In this document: one piece after another, positions 14,020 to 23,249 of the stretch | Layout: each line of letters opens with the position of its first letter | Position numbering within the stretch: the stretch's first letter is position 1 | From: Microcystis viridis FACHB-1342 | GTDB lineage: Bacteria > Cyanobacteriota > Cyanobacteriia > Cyanobacteriales > Microcystaceae | Reading direction: 5' to 3' | Length of the DNA: 64,000 nt | Assembly: GCF_014698335.1 (NCBI RefSeq) | Contig: NZ_JACJSV010000001.1 | Coordinates: 62,001-126,000 of the forward strand | Translations under genes and position numbers: made by a program | The notes under the pieces: model-generated | The model's input: only the letters and a program-made list of their open reading frames with translations | What the model was told of the DNA's origin: nothing | Databases searched by the model: none

Positions 14020-14718
14020 ATGAAAAAATTACTGACAATGTTAACCCCCTTGACTCTGATGGGGTTAGCCGGGGTTGCTCCTGCTCAAGCGGCAATAGTA
14101 GCCGGTTGGAATTCATTTAATGCCGCTACCGCAACCTATCCCAAAGCGGCGGATAATGTAGGTGCGAATATAACCAGCACGGGGTTAAACACTGCTGGGA
14201 TAGATCGCCGGGTTCAGCCAGATTTCGTCTTGGGTTCTACTGTTGGTACATCGCCGGATCGGTGGAATGGAAATAGCACTGTTAATACCGGCCAATATGT
14301 CGAATTTGCCGTACAACCTAGTGCAGGTTTTCAAGTCGATTTTACTGACTTGCAACTCAATGCGAGGCGGGATGAAACGCGGCTAGATTTAGTCTTGCGC
14401 TCTAGTGTTGATGGGTTCACCAATAATTTAGGGACACAAGTGAACTTAACAACTAGCTTTAATACCTACAGCTTTGACCTAAGCAGTTTAGCACCCCAAA
14501 CCGGACCGGTGCAGTTCCGTCTCTATGGACTGAATGCTGACTCCTCCACTATCTGGTTCTATGCTAATAACTCCGCTAATGTTGCCGGGGGTGGGTTTGT
14601 GGCTCTTAATGGGGATATCACTCCTGCTCCAACGGTTTCAACCCCCGAACCTAGTGGTATAGTGAGTTTAATCGCTGTTGGTGCGTTGGGTGCCGCTTCC
14701 CTTCGTCGTCGGGGATAA
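14020..14718 (+). CDS. PEP-CTERM sorted exported protein
   Basis: The 232-residue protein starts with a Sec signal peptide (MKKLLTMLTPLTLMGLAGVA, then PAQA before the cut site). It ends in the tripartite PEP-CTERM signal: PEP (STPEPSG), a hydrophobic segment (IVSLIAVGALGAASL) and a basic tail (RRRG). The middle (about 25-200) is rich in beta strands with FxVDFTDLQLNAR and VQFRLYGLNA, like a galactose-binding or jelly-roll fold. PEP-CTERM proteins are processed by exosortase and sent to the cell surface or matrix. The ligand is unknown. Confidence 0.85.
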   Translation: MKKLLTMLTPLTLMGLAGVAPAQAAIVAGWNSFNAATATYPKAADNVGANITSTGLNTAGIDRRVQPDFVLGSTVGTSPDRWNGNSTVNTGQYVEFAVQPSAGFQVDFTDLQLNARRDETRLDLVLRSSVDGFTNNLGTQVNLTTSFNTYSFDLSSLAPQTGPVQFRLYGLNADSSTIWFYANNSANVAGGGFVALNGDITPAPTVSTPEPSGIVSLIAVGALGAASLRRRG

Positions 14719-14803
14719 ATTATCCTTGGCAGGGGCAACTACAGAGGGGTTGTCCCGAAATGCTATCATCAATTTTAGATTTGATCACCAGTTAATCAAC
14801 ATT

Positions 14804-15025
14804 ATGTCATACAAAGATATTATTACCATAGAACCGGGAAAAAGGAGCGGAAAACCTTGTATTAGAGGAATGAGAATTACTGTTTATGATGTTCTCTCCT
14901 ATCTGGCTTCGGGAATGACTTATGAGGAAATTTTAGAAGATTTTCCTTACTTAACCAAGGCGGATATTTTAGCCTGTTTGAGTTATGCCGCCGAGCGTGA
15001 ACGTCAAACCATTTTAGTTAACTAA
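14804..15025 (+). CDS. DUF433-family antitoxin-like protein
   Basis: I use the ATG at 14804 because MSYKDIITIEPGKRSGKPCI is the conserved DUF433 opening; upstream codons in frame run into the PEP-CTERM gene. The 73 residues contain RSGKPCIRGMRITVYDVLSY and EEILEDFPYLTKADI, typical of this helical DNA-binding family (VapB45-like). The stop overlaps the start of a truncated DUF5615 toxin frame as TAATG, the usual order for this TA pair. Confidence 0.85.
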   Translation: MSYKDIITIEPGKRSGKPCIRGMRITVYDVLSYLASGMTYEEILEDFPYLTKADILACLSYAAERERQTILVN

Positions 15026-15087
15026 TGAAATTACTTTTCGATCACAATTTATCACCTCGTTTAGTTAGTCTATTAATCGAGGGGTAG
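15025..15087 (+). pseudogene. Truncated DUF5615 PIN-like toxin
   Basis: A 20-residue frame MKLLFDHNLSPRLVSLLIEG matches the first helix and the catalytic Asp (FDHNLS) of DUF5615 PIN-like toxins, then stops. The remainder of the about 110-residue family is missing, and larE follows within 30 bp. The toxin is lost while the antitoxin is intact. Confidence 0.75.
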
Positions 15088-15114
15088 CCCTGATTAATTA
15101 CGGCACGGCATATA

Positions 15115-15966
15115 ATGAAAAACGGTCTCCCTAAACCAGTTGCTAAAATCGCCGCCATGGACAGTCAATTACTTGATAAACTCGGACAATTACAAAACCT
15201 CTTACAAACCAGCGAAAAAGCGCTGATTGCCTATTCTGGGGGCGTGGATAGTACCCTAGTGGCCAAAGTGGCCTATGATTTGCTAGGGAGTCAAGCATTG
15301 GCAATTACGGCGGTTTCCCCCTCCCTACTGCCGGAAGAATTGGAAGAAGCGATCGCTCAGGCCGATTATATCGGTATTCGACATGAATTGGTGGAAACCG
15401 AGGAAATGAATAACCCTAATTACACCAGTAATCCCGTTAATCGCTGTTATTTCTGCAAAAGTGAGCTACACGACACCCTTAAACCCCTTGCTCTAGCTCG
15501 TGGTTATTCCTACGTCATCGATGGCGTTAATGCTGATGATTTAAGGGATTATCGTCCCGGGATTCAAGCAGCTAGGGAACGCGGCGCTCGTTCACCTTTG
15601 GCGGAAATTGCTATCACAAAAAGCGAAGTTCGTCAACTATCCCGTTACTTAAATTTACCTTGGTGGGATAAACCGGCGCAACCCTGTTTAAGTTCCCGTT
15701 TTCCCTACGGGGAGGAAATTAGCCTGGAGAAATTGCAAAGAGTCGGACGGGCGGAGATTTATCTGCGAAAATTAGGTTATCGTCAATTACGGGTGCGATC
15801 GAGCGGCGATACGGCACGGATTGAATTACCGGCAGCGGAAATTCCCGACTTTATTAATCGGACAAATTTAAGCGAATTAGTCGCTGATCTGCAAAAATTA
15901 GGCTTTATCTATGTCACCCTCGATCTAGAAGGTTATCAAAGCGGCAAGCTTAATCGAGTCCTCTAG
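15115..15966 (+). CDS. larE: LarE-type ATP-dependent sulfur transferase
   Basis: This PP-loop protein has SGGVDST at residues 41-47, a CYFC pair at 111-114 and PCLSSRFPYGEEI near 190. These are hallmarks of LarE/COG1606, which adenylates a pyridinium dicarboxylate cofactor precursor and inserts sulfur for the nickel-pincer nucleotide of lactate racemase-type enzymes. No larB, larC or larA is present nearby, so the physiological target is open. The first ATG (15115) overlaps a TATAAT-like hexamer. The ATG at 15157 gives a start nearer the family norm and may be the real one. Confidence 0.85.
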   Translation: MKNGLPKPVAKIAAMDSQLLDKLGQLQNLLQTSEKALIAYSGGVDSTLVAKVAYDLLGSQALAITAVSPSLLPEELEEAIAQADYIGIRHELVETEEMNNPNYTSNPVNRCYFCKSELHDTLKPLALARGYSYVIDGVNADDLRDYRPGIQAARERGARSPLAEIAITKSEVRQLSRYLNLPWWDKPAQPCLSSRFPYGEEISLEKLQRVGRAEIYLRKLGYRQLRVRSSGDTARIELPAAEIPDFINRTNLSELVADLQKLGFIYVTLDLEGYQSGKLNRVL

Positions 15967-16244
15967 TTCAGTGATCAGTAAACAGTAATCAGTGGACTGA
16001 AAACTCAAATCTGCTCTAACAGTTATCTTAATGGTGAGGTACGAAGTTTTCCTTTTGGGGAGCCGGTCGCTGGTCGTCAATACCAAATTGAGTTATACTT
16101 CATCTTGACGAGAAAGGCTGTAACGGATAACGGATAACTGGTCACTGATAACTGATAACTGGTCACTGATAACTGATAGATGAACCTTTTTCTAGGGTTC
16201 CTAAGTCTTTACCCTTAAACCTCTAATTGCCAAGGCGAGGATAG
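15967..16244. repeat. Intergenic repeats: heptamers and a dispersed CCCCAAAAGG repeat
   Basis: Degenerate (AGTAATC)n and (AACTGAT)n heptamers lie at both ends. The middle (core 16033-16061, extending to about 16086) is an inverted copy of a dispersed repeat also found at 32368-32396 and 47543-47602, with TCCCCAAAAGGAAAAC as its most conserved part. No gene is seen here. Confidence 0.7.
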
Positions 16245-17255
16245 ATGAGTCAACTACAAAATGCCTTTACCCTATTCCTGAGCCTGTTGGTGGAAGCGAT
16301 GCCTTTCTTACTGCTAGGGGTGATTCTCTCTAGTATTCTTTTAATATTTGTCGATGAACGTCGCCTAGTTGCCTTGATGCCTCGCAATGCTGTTTTAGGA
16401 GCATTTGTGGGGGGATGTATTGGGTTTTTGTTCCCCGTCTGCGAGTGTGGCAATGTGCCAGTGGCGCGACGTTTACTTGTGCAAGGAATGCCGAATGCAG
16501 TAGCGGTTAGTTTTCTCTTAGCAGCGCCGACAATTAACCCGATTGTTATCTGGTCCACTTGGGTAGCTTTTCGCGATCAACCGGAAATTGTTTTCTATCG
16601 AGTTATCTTTTCTTTGTTCATCGCTACGGTTATCGGGATTATCTTTAGTATCCAAAAAGATCCCCGACCGCTCCTACAAACCTCTTTGGCAAAAAGTCTC
16701 AATTGGCAACCGCAAACACCGGAAAAAGAATCTATCCCACTACTACTACAATCCGGTTCTTTTCTGATCGGTAATTCTGGGCAAACTTTGCGCTTAGACG
16801 AAAGTTTTGCCGCTACTGCTGTCCTACCGGCGGTGCAAGCTATCCCGATGAAAAGGCGCTGGTTAACTTTTCTGGAAAACGTGGTGATGGAATTACGCGA
16901 ATTAGGAGGAGTGTTAATCTTAGGAAGTGCTATAGCGGCCGGTTTACAGGTGTTTGTTCCCCGGGAATTTGTGCTTAATTTGGGTCAGGATCCGATTACT
17001 TCGATCTTGGCCATGATGCTGTTAGCGGTAATTGTTTCGATTTGTTCCACAGTTGATTCTTTTTTTGCTCTCTCCTTTGCCTCTAGTTTTACCAGTAGTT
17101 CCCTACTGGCTTTTCTAGTGTTCGGTCCGATGATTGACCTGAAAGGGATTGGTTTAATGTTGTCTATTTTTAAACCGAGAATGTTAATTTATCTCTTTGC
17201 TTTAGCATCGCAAATGACTTTTTTACTCACCTTGACTCACAGTTATTTATTTTAG
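16245..17255 (+). CDS. UPF0718/YraQ-type permease
   Basis: A 336-residue polytopic membrane protein has four hydrophobic segments in the first 130 residues, a cytoplasmic linker (about 140-200), then a second block of segments. The conserved FPVCECGNVPVARRL motif and the AAPTINPIVIWSTW motif identify the DUF318/UPF0718 permease family (ArsP-like). It is followed 24 bp later by a TIGR03943 partner gene, the usual two-gene arrangement. The substrate is unknown; arsenic or metal export is only a family-level possibility. Confidence 0.88.
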   Translation: MSQLQNAFTLFLSLLVEAMPFLLLGVILSSILLIFVDERRLVALMPRNAVLGAFVGGCIGFLFPVCECGNVPVARRLLVQGMPNAVAVSFLLAAPTINPIVIWSTWVAFRDQPEIVFYRVIFSLFIATVIGIIFSIQKDPRPLLQTSLAKSLNWQPQTPEKESIPLLLQSGSFLIGNSGQTLRLDESFAATAVLPAVQAIPMKRRWLTFLENVVMELRELGGVLILGSAIAAGLQVFVPREFVLNLGQDPITSILAMMLLAVIVSICSTVDSFFALSFASSFTSSSLLAFLVFGPMIDLKGIGLMLSIFKPRMLIYLFALASQMTFLLTLTHSYLF

Positions 17256-17279
17256 GTCAGTACCTGGATAGTTTTTCCC

Positions 17280-18071
17280 ATGAATTCATCACGTCTAAAA
17301 ATAATTGCCCCCCAATTTATCGATATTATTGCCCTAATCGGTTGGGGTTCATTACTATTTAAATACTGGATAACTGGACAGTTAAATTTACTGATCCATC
17401 CTAATTATTTTTTTCTGGTTCTCATCACCAGTATTGCTTTATTTGCCCTAGGATTGGTCAAGCTTTGGACATTATTAAAACAGTGGCAAAAAAAGATTAA
17501 TTTAGATAGTAACGATAATCGATCGCATATTACCATTCTTCCTCAACATTTTGGCTCAGGTTTATTAGTAATAACTGCCCTTTTAGGCCTATTTATCGCT
17601 CCGCAGCCCCTCAGTAGTCAAATCGCATTACAGAGGGGAATTAGTGAATCTTTACCCCTAACTCGCGTGCAAACTCAATCCTTTGGTACTACCGTTAAAC
17701 CGGAGGAAAAAAGTTTAATTGAATGGGTAAGAACTTTGAATGCTTACCCTGAACCTGATGCTTACACAGGACAACCGGTAAAAGTCACAGGTTTTGTGGT
17801 GCAATTGCCCCAATTACCCGATAATTATTTATTAATTAGTCGCTTTATTCTTACCTGTTGTGCCGTGGATGCTTATCCCGTGGGTTTACCAGTGAAACTA
17901 TCAGGAAGTCGCAGTCAATATCCCAATGATACCTGGTTAGAAATCACCGGAGAAATGGCCACGGAATCTTTACCCGTAGAGGTAGGAAAATCAACCACCA
18001 GAAGACAATTAGTAATTAAGGCCAAATCCGTGAAACCTATACCCACTCCTGCGGATCCCTACGGATATTAA
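17280..18071 (+). CDS. TIGR03943-family partner of the permease
   Basis: The 263-residue protein has hydrophobic segments at about 9-30, 38-60 and 95-112, then a soluble C-terminal part with KVTGFVVQLPQLPDNYLLIS and RFILTCCAVDAYPVGLPV. The CC-D motif is typical of TIGR03943/DUF1980 proteins, which are encoded next to UPF0718 permeases. The two adjacent Cys could bind metal, which is an inference. It probably forms a membrane complex with the upstream gene product. Confidence 0.87.
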   Translation: MNSSRLKIIAPQFIDIIALIGWGSLLFKYWITGQLNLLIHPNYFFLVLITSIALFALGLVKLWTLLKQWQKKINLDSNDNRSHITILPQHFGSGLLVITALLGLFIAPQPLSSQIALQRGISESLPLTRVQTQSFGTTVKPEEKSLIEWVRTLNAYPEPDAYTGQPVKVTGFVVQLPQLPDNYLLISRFILTCCAVDAYPVGLPVKLSGSRSQYPNDTWLEITGEMATESLPVEVGKSTTRRQLVIKAKSVKPIPTPADPYGY

Positions 18072-18103
18072 CAGTTATCAGTTATCAGTTATCAGTTATC
18101 AGT
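18072..18103. repeat. Heptamer array (CAGTTAT)n
   Basis: Four tandem CAGTTAT units follow the TIGR03943 stop and run into the hairpin-rich element at 18104. Confidence 0.85.
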
Positions 18104-18225
18104 TAAGTAGGTGGGTGGAATTAAATATAAGATGAACGTAGGTTGGGTTGAAGCATGAAACCCAACGCCCAATCATGTTACGCTACCGCTAACCCATCCT
18201 ACAAATAATTGTGCCTCCCTACTTA
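18104..18225. mobile_element. MITE-like hairpin element
   Basis: The imperfect ends TAAGTAGG (18104) and CCTACTTA (to 18225) are inverted, and about 15 of the first 20 positions match. The interior has a perfect 8-bp stem GTTGGGTT/AACCCAAC. The ends resemble those of the family A elements at 392 and 56048 (TAAGTAG...AATTA), suggesting related mobilisation. It sits inside a heptamer array. Confidence 0.5.
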
Positions 18226-18268
18226 TCAGTGAGCAGTGAGCAGTTGTTGTTACTAACCATCTACTATA

Positions 18269-19747
18269 ATGCTGAAAACCTTACAACTACAACCGATTGA
18301 TAAATTAGCGATAACATTAATTGTATCCCTAACCTTAGTAATTGGTGGCTTAATTTGGTTGGGTAATAGCTGTGGTAATCAATGTCTTTTACAAACTGGT
18401 CCAAGAGTCAAGGAATTTAGCTGGGAAAATCGAGAAATTGGAGTGGAAGATCAAGCATTTATTATCACTTTTGATCGCCCCATGGATCATGCTAGTGTAG
18501 AAAAAAATCTAGTTATCGATCCTGCGCTGCCGGGGAAGTTTAGTTGGGCCGGAAGACGATTAGCTTATACCCTCACTTCTCCCATTCCCTACGGAGAAAA
18601 ATATCATCTGCAAATTGAAGGTGCGAGGGAACAATTTCCCAGCGGTAATCGATTAGGACAAACCCTAGCAATTTTTGAAAGAGAATTTAAAAGTCGGGAT
18701 CGTGCTTTTGCCTATATTGGCACTAATGGGGAAGAACAGGGAAGATTAATTTTTTATAACTTGACCGAGGAGAAGAAAACCCTCTTAACCCCCGCAAATT
18801 TGACCGTTATGGCTTTTGAATTCTATCCTGATGGTAAAAAAATCCTCTTTTCGGCTGTGGCGAAAAATCAGGGAATACAGGGAATTCGTGAACTACAGCT
18901 TTACCAAGTTGATTTTGGCCAATCTTCCCCAAAAATTGAGTTAGTACTAGACAATAAAGATTATCAAAATAATCATTTTGATTTATCTAAAGATGGGGAA
19001 ACTATTGTCGTGCAGAGAATTGAGCGCCGCAATCCGATTAACTTCGATTTATGGGCAGTTAAATCGGGGGAAAAACCCCAACAATTAAACATTCAAGGTG
19101 GCGAATTTTTGATCGCACCTGATAGTAAAACTTTGGCTGTCACCCAGGGGGAAGGAATTGCGCTTTTGCCCTTAAAACCCGAAACAAAACCCCTAGATTT
19201 TTTACCAAAATTTGGGCGAATTTTGAATTTTTCTGCTGATGGTACGGCTGCGGCAATGGTGAATTTTAATACTGATAATGCCAAAATGCGTTATATTCGA
19301 TCGCTTTTTTATGTCAATAATCAAGGATTACAAAAACGCTTACTCAATCTACAAGGTTCGATTATAGATTGTCAATTTAATGCCACTGGTAGTGATTTAT
19401 ATTGTTTGTTAACTGAGTTAGTTACTAACAGTCAAGAGTACAAAGAAAAACCCTATTTTGCTAAAATAGATGTGAAGACTGGTCAAGTGACTCCCCTACT
19501 GGAATTAGCCGATTATCGTGATATTCACATTAGTTTATCTCCCGATGGTTTAGCAATTATTTTTGATCAACTTCGCACCAGTTATGATACTAATCCGACT
19601 AATCCCTTGACTACTGACTCAGGAGAAACAATTATCGGTGGTCGTTTGTGGATGTTAATTCCTCCCCTACAAGATGGAGTGAAAGCAAGTAAATCTGATT
19701 TAATTGAATTACCTCTAGCGGGAATTCGTCCCCAGTGGATGCCATAG
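18269..19747 (+). CDS. Membrane-anchored Ig-like / TolB-type beta-propeller protein
   Basis: The 492 residues begin with one membrane anchor (LAITLIVSLTLVIGGLIWLG), then an Ig-like domain of the SbsA/Big_5 type (FSWENREIGVEDQAFIITFD...PYGEKYHLQIEG). From about 145 there are repeated blade-like segments with Pro-Asp-Gly-Lys (FYPDGKKILFSA, SKDGETIVVQ, SADGTAAAM, SPDGLAIIFDQ) as in TolB/WD40-like propellers. The soluble part probably lies on the periplasmic side. It may bind a partner; no enzyme motif is seen. It starts 43 bp after repeat DNA and precedes the aldehyde dehydrogenase by 31 bp. Confidence 0.7.
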   Translation: MLKTLQLQPIDKLAITLIVSLTLVIGGLIWLGNSCGNQCLLQTGPRVKEFSWENREIGVEDQAFIITFDRPMDHASVEKNLVIDPALPGKFSWAGRRLAYTLTSPIPYGEKYHLQIEGAREQFPSGNRLGQTLAIFEREFKSRDRAFAYIGTNGEEQGRLIFYNLTEEKKTLLTPANLTVMAFEFYPDGKKILFSAVAKNQGIQGIRELQLYQVDFGQSSPKIELVLDNKDYQNNHFDLSKDGETIVVQRIERRNPINFDLWAVKSGEKPQQLNIQGGEFLIAPDSKTLAVTQGEGIALLPLKPETKPLDFLPKFGRILNFSADGTAAAMVNFNTDNAKMRYIRSLFYVNNQGLQKRLLNLQGSIIDCQFNATGSDLYCLLTELVTNSQEYKEKPYFAKIDVKTGQVTPLLELADYRDIHISLSPDGLAIIFDQLRTSYDTNPTNPLTTDSGETIIGGRLWMLIPPLQDGVKASKSDLIELPLAGIRPQWMP

Positions 19748-19778
19748 AATTACCATCATTAAGTTAGGAATTATTTCG

Positions 19779-21155
19779 ATGCTGTCAAACTCAGAAAAAT
19801 TAGCCAAATTGCGTCAGTATTTTGTTAGTGGTGCCACTCGTTCCTATCAATTCCGTCGTCAGCAGTTAGAGAAGTTAAAACAGGCAATTATTAAATATGA
19901 AGGAGAGATATATCAAGCTTTATATAGGGATTTAAAGAAAAGTCCCGAAGATTGTTGGATTACTGAAAATGGTTTCCTTTTGGGGGAAATTAATAACGCT
20001 TTAAAAAATTTGCGCTCATGGATGCAACCCAAACCTGTTAAAACTAATCTCTTAAATTTTCCTTCCTCCAGTCAAATTATTCGGGAACCTTTGGGAGTGG
20101 TGTTAATTATTGGTGCTTGGAATTATCCCCTCCAATTGTTATTAGTGCCTTTAGTTGGTGCTATTGCTGCCGGTAACTGTGCGGTATTAAAACCGAGTGA
20201 ATTTGCCTCAGCGACGGAAAAATTAGTAATTGAAATAATTCAAGAAATATTCCCTGAAGAATATGTGTTAATTGTACCCGGAGATGGTGCGGAAGTAATT
20301 CCGAATATGTTAGACAGTTTCACCTTTGATCATATATTTTTTACTGGCAGTACAAGGGTAGGAAAAATTATTTATCAACTAGCGGCAGAAAAGTTAATTC
20401 CTGTTACTCTAGAATTAGGGGGAAAAAGTCCCTGTGTTATCGAAGCTGATGCTAATATTTCCGTGGCAACTCGTCGCATTGCCGTGACAAAATTCTCTAA
20501 TTGTGGTCAAATGTGTATCGCAGCTGATTATGTTTTAGTACATCAATCCCAGCAGGAGAATTTGATCAGAGAATTAGCTAATACTATTGTTAATTTTTTT
20601 GGTGAAGATGCCAGATTAAGTGCTGATTATGGTAAGATAATTAATGATAAACAATTTGATCGCCTGATTGACTTGCTCAAAGATGGTGAGATTGTTTTTG
20701 GTGGCAAAACTGATCGAGAAAATTTATATATTCAACCAACTTTATTAACTAATGTTTCCCTTGATGCTCCTATTATGCAAGGGGAAATATTCGGTCCAAT
20801 TTTACCGATCATTGCCTTTAGCACTTTTGAGGAAGCTTTAGCAATTATTGCTAAAAACCCTAACCCTCTAGCTTTTTATCTGTTTACTACCAAGGCAAAT
20901 ACCGAAAAGAAATGGTTAGAATCAGTCCAGTTTGGGGGAGGTTGTATTAACAACAATAGTTTTCATTTTACTAATCCTAGTTTACCCTTTGGTGGTCGAG
21001 GAAATAGCGGTATTGGTAGCTATCATGGTCGTTTTTCCTTTGAGAATTTTAGTCACCAAAAAGCGATTATGAAAACACCTCTTTGGTTCAATCCCGCTTT
21101 AAAATATCCGCCTTTTAAGGGTAAATTAAACTTATTTAAGTTATTAGTTCGCTAA
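19779..21155 (+). CDS. Aldehyde dehydrogenase, class 3-like
   Basis: Oxidises aldehydes to acids with NAD(P)+. The 458-residue length, without the N-terminal extension of classes 1 and 2, is that of the class 3/fatty aldehyde type. Visible features are the coenzyme loop FFTGSTRVGK (around 188-196), the general base Glu212 in LELGGKSP and the nucleophile Cys246 in NCGQMCIA. The C-terminal PFGGRGNSGIGSYHG is also conserved. Cyanobacterial homologues act on fatty or apocarotenoid aldehydes; which applies here is not clear from sequence. Confidence 0.93.
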   Translation: MLSNSEKLAKLRQYFVSGATRSYQFRRQQLEKLKQAIIKYEGEIYQALYRDLKKSPEDCWITENGFLLGEINNALKNLRSWMQPKPVKTNLLNFPSSSQIIREPLGVVLIIGAWNYPLQLLLVPLVGAIAAGNCAVLKPSEFASATEKLVIEIIQEIFPEEYVLIVPGDGAEVIPNMLDSFTFDHIFFTGSTRVGKIIYQLAAEKLIPVTLELGGKSPCVIEADANISVATRRIAVTKFSNCGQMCIAADYVLVHQSQQENLIRELANTIVNFFGEDARLSADYGKIINDKQFDRLIDLLKDGEIVFGGKTDRENLYIQPTLLTNVSLDAPIMQGEIFGPILPIIAFSTFEEALAIIAKNPNPLAFYLFTTKANTEKKWLESVQFGGGCINNNSFHFTNPSLPFGGRGNSGIGSYHGRFSFENFSHQKAIMKTPLWFNPALKYPPFKGKLNLFKLLVR

Positions 21156-21166
21156 AAAGCTACAGT

Positions 21167-22576
21167 TTAAGTTAAAGCTTTTAAGAGAGCTTGAAATTTC
21201 AGCTGAATTTCTGCTAGTTCTTTTTCTGGATCGGAGCCGGCAACAATACCCGCACCGGCGTATAATCGCGCTTGATCGCCTTTAATTAATGCCGAACGAA
21301 TACCAACAATAAACTCACTATTATTTTGACAATCAATCCAACCCAAAGGAGCGGCATAAAGAGAGCGATCGAAGGTTTCATAATGACGAATTTGTGCTAA
21401 AGCGATCTCGGTGGGAACCCCAGCAACAGCAGGAGTGGGGTGTAGTTGGGCAACAATTTCGAGGGGATGGATAGAGGGTTTTAGTTTGGCATGGATAGGA
21501 GTCCAGAGATGTTGAATATTGGAGAGTTTTAACAATCTAGAGGGAGAATTTTGCGGATTTAAGCCAATTTGTCGCAGTTTTTGGTTAATAAAGTCACTAA
21601 CAGCCCGATGTTCCCGTTGTTCTTTTTCACTAGCGAGGAGTTTATTGGCAAAGAGAGCATCTTCGATCGCATTTTCTCCCCGGGGGGCGGATCCCGCTAA
21701 AGCATCGGTGATTAATTGCCCCTGATGGACAGTTAACAATCGTTCGGGACTAGCACCGATAAAATGATCTCCCCGTCCATTGCCGAGGGAAAAAGTGTAG
21801 CAATCGGGATGACGCTGACGCAAATTATCGAGACAGTTTACTAGATGAAAAGGACGAGGAGAAATCACGTCAAGAGCGTGAGCGAGGACAATTTTGCTAA
21901 ATTTTTGAGCATGGATAGATTGGATGGCATCAGCAACAGCCGCTTGAAAATTATAGGTAGGACGAATATAATAACTACAGGAATCCTGGTGAGGATTTTG
22001 TCGGCAATTGCTGGAGTTATTTTGGATAATTTTGAGGTTATTAATAGTTTCTTCGAGGGAGTTTTCTATTTCTTTTTCGCCGGTGATTAAGAGATTAGTC
22101 AGGAAAAAATATTCCGATTGTTTTTTGATAATTTGAAACTTAGGCAGGGTTAGGGTAGCTGAGGGAAAGGGGGTAGCTGTTGCCGAGTCGAAAAAAGTGA
22201 AACTACAAAAGATGCGGGGAGTAATCTCGCTATAGTTATCAATTTTAATAATTCTTTGTTGACAGTTTTCAATAAATTTTTGAGCTTTTAAAAAACGTTG
22301 TTTGCCGTGGAAAGTAGCAGTAAAAGCGATGCCGTAGCCGAGAAAAGCAGTTTCTCGTTCGGGATTTTCCCAATAACAATGGGTGGGATAGCTAGAAGCA
22401 ATCCGAGAGAGAATTTCTAGGAGATCAAGGGGGGAAATTTTTTGACAAAAACTGACGATCGACCGATTTCCCTTTTCTGCGGCTAACAGTTGCGGGTTGA
22501 GGATAAAGTTATAGAGGCCGCGAAGATCAGCAATCGGACTATCAGGATAGGAAAGGCGAGGAACGGCAGAAGTCAT
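21167..22576 (-). CDS. menF: Isochorismate synthase
   Basis: Converts chorismate to isochorismate, the first step towards phylloquinone, the quinone of photosystem I. The 469 residues have the chorismate-binding C-terminal domain from about 205: FSKIVLAHALDVISP, FIGASPERLL, ALAGSAPRG, SEKEQREHRAVSDFI and the late block HPTPAVAGVPTEIALAQIRHYE, FDRSLYAAPLGWID. The N-terminal 200 residues are less conserved, as usual. It faces the aldehyde dehydrogenase gene tail-to-tail with 11 bp between the stops. Confidence 0.93.
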   Translation of the reverse strand: MTSAVPRLSYPDSPIADLRGLYNFILNPQLLAAEKGNRSIVSFCQKISPLDLLEILSRIASSYPTHCYWENPERETAFLGYGIAFTATFHGKQRFLKAQKFIENCQQRIIKIDNYSEITPRIFCSFTFFDSATATPFPSATLTLPKFQIIKKQSEYFFLTNLLITGEKEIENSLEETINNLKIIQNNSSNCRQNPHQDSCSYYIRPTYNFQAAVADAIQSIHAQKFSKIVLAHALDVISPRPFHLVNCLDNLRQRHPDCYTFSLGNGRGDHFIGASPERLLTVHQGQLITDALAGSAPRGENAIEDALFANKLLASEKEQREHRAVSDFINQKLRQIGLNPQNSPSRLLKLSNIQHLWTPIHAKLKPSIHPLEIVAQLHPTPAVAGVPTEIALAQIRHYETFDRSLYAAPLGWIDCQNNSEFIVGIRSALIKGDQARLYAGAGIVAGSDPEKELAEIQLKFQALLKALT

Positions 22577-22812
22577 GTCAAGTTTTTTGTATTTTTTGCA
22601 AAAAAAACCATGATTAATGGTATGTAATCCCCACAGATGTGGCCAGAGTCAAGGCTCTCTTTTTAACTATGGTATCGGAGAAAGGGTCTTTAGGCAGAAA
22701 GCGAGCGGGATATTTGTGGCGATTAACCTCCTTGGCAACACATCAAGGCTTAAAATCTCCAGAGATGGCTATTATTTAAATGGGCAAAAAAATTAATTTA
22801 ATAATTTCTATT

Positions 22813-23217
22813 TTACAAGTTTGTGGAAATTGCCACCACGGGACAAGTGGGGATACATTGTTCACAAACCACACAACGGGAACGCAAAAACTTAAGACGA
22901 AAACTTTCGGGATCAAGGGTTAAAGCTTCCGTGGGACAAACTCCCGTACATAAGCCACAATCGACGCATTTTTCTTCATCAATAACGATTTCGCGACTAA
23001 CTTGGGAAACGCCAATATTTTGTAATTGTAACCATTCGATCGCCGCTTCTAACTCATCGATATCTCCCGATAATTCTAATACTAATGTTCCCACTTGATT
23101 GGGGGCAACTTGGGCGCGGATAATATTAGCGGCGACGTTAAAATCCTTTGCCAGTCGATAGGTAACGGGCATATGGACGGCTTTTTTGGGAAAAGTGAGA
23201 GTAACGCGTTTTTTCAT
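22813..23217 (-). CDS. NIL-domain ferredoxin, 2 x [4Fe-4S]
   Basis: The 134-residue protein has an N-terminal NIL domain (1-75: VTLTFPKKAVHMPVTYRLAKDFNVAANIIRA...LVLELSG), which in other proteins binds a small ligand such as methionine. The C-terminal part is a dicluster ferredoxin domain with CVDCGLCTGVCP and CVVCEQCIPTCP. The two CxxCxxCxxxCP motifs are complete. It probably acts as a cytosolic electron carrier; its partner is unknown. The arrangement is conserved in cyanobacteria. Confidence 0.88.
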   Translation of the reverse strand: MKKRVTLTFPKKAVHMPVTYRLAKDFNVAANIIRAQVAPNQVGTLVLELSGDIDELEAAIEWLQLQNIGVSQVSREIVIDEEKCVDCGLCTGVCPTEALTLDPESFRLKFLRSRCVVCEQCIPTCPVVAISTNL

Positions 23218-23249
23218 GCAGCCTTTCCAATCAAAGAATCTTTTTTTGC

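Noticed and set aside
16250-16558. Minus-strand 102-codon frame inside the UPF0718 permease
   Set aside because: It is fully antisense to a well-supported membrane protein.
22577-22812. Possible RNA gene between menF and the NIL-ferredoxin gene
   Set aside because: I looked for tRNA-like arms and strong hairpins and saw none.
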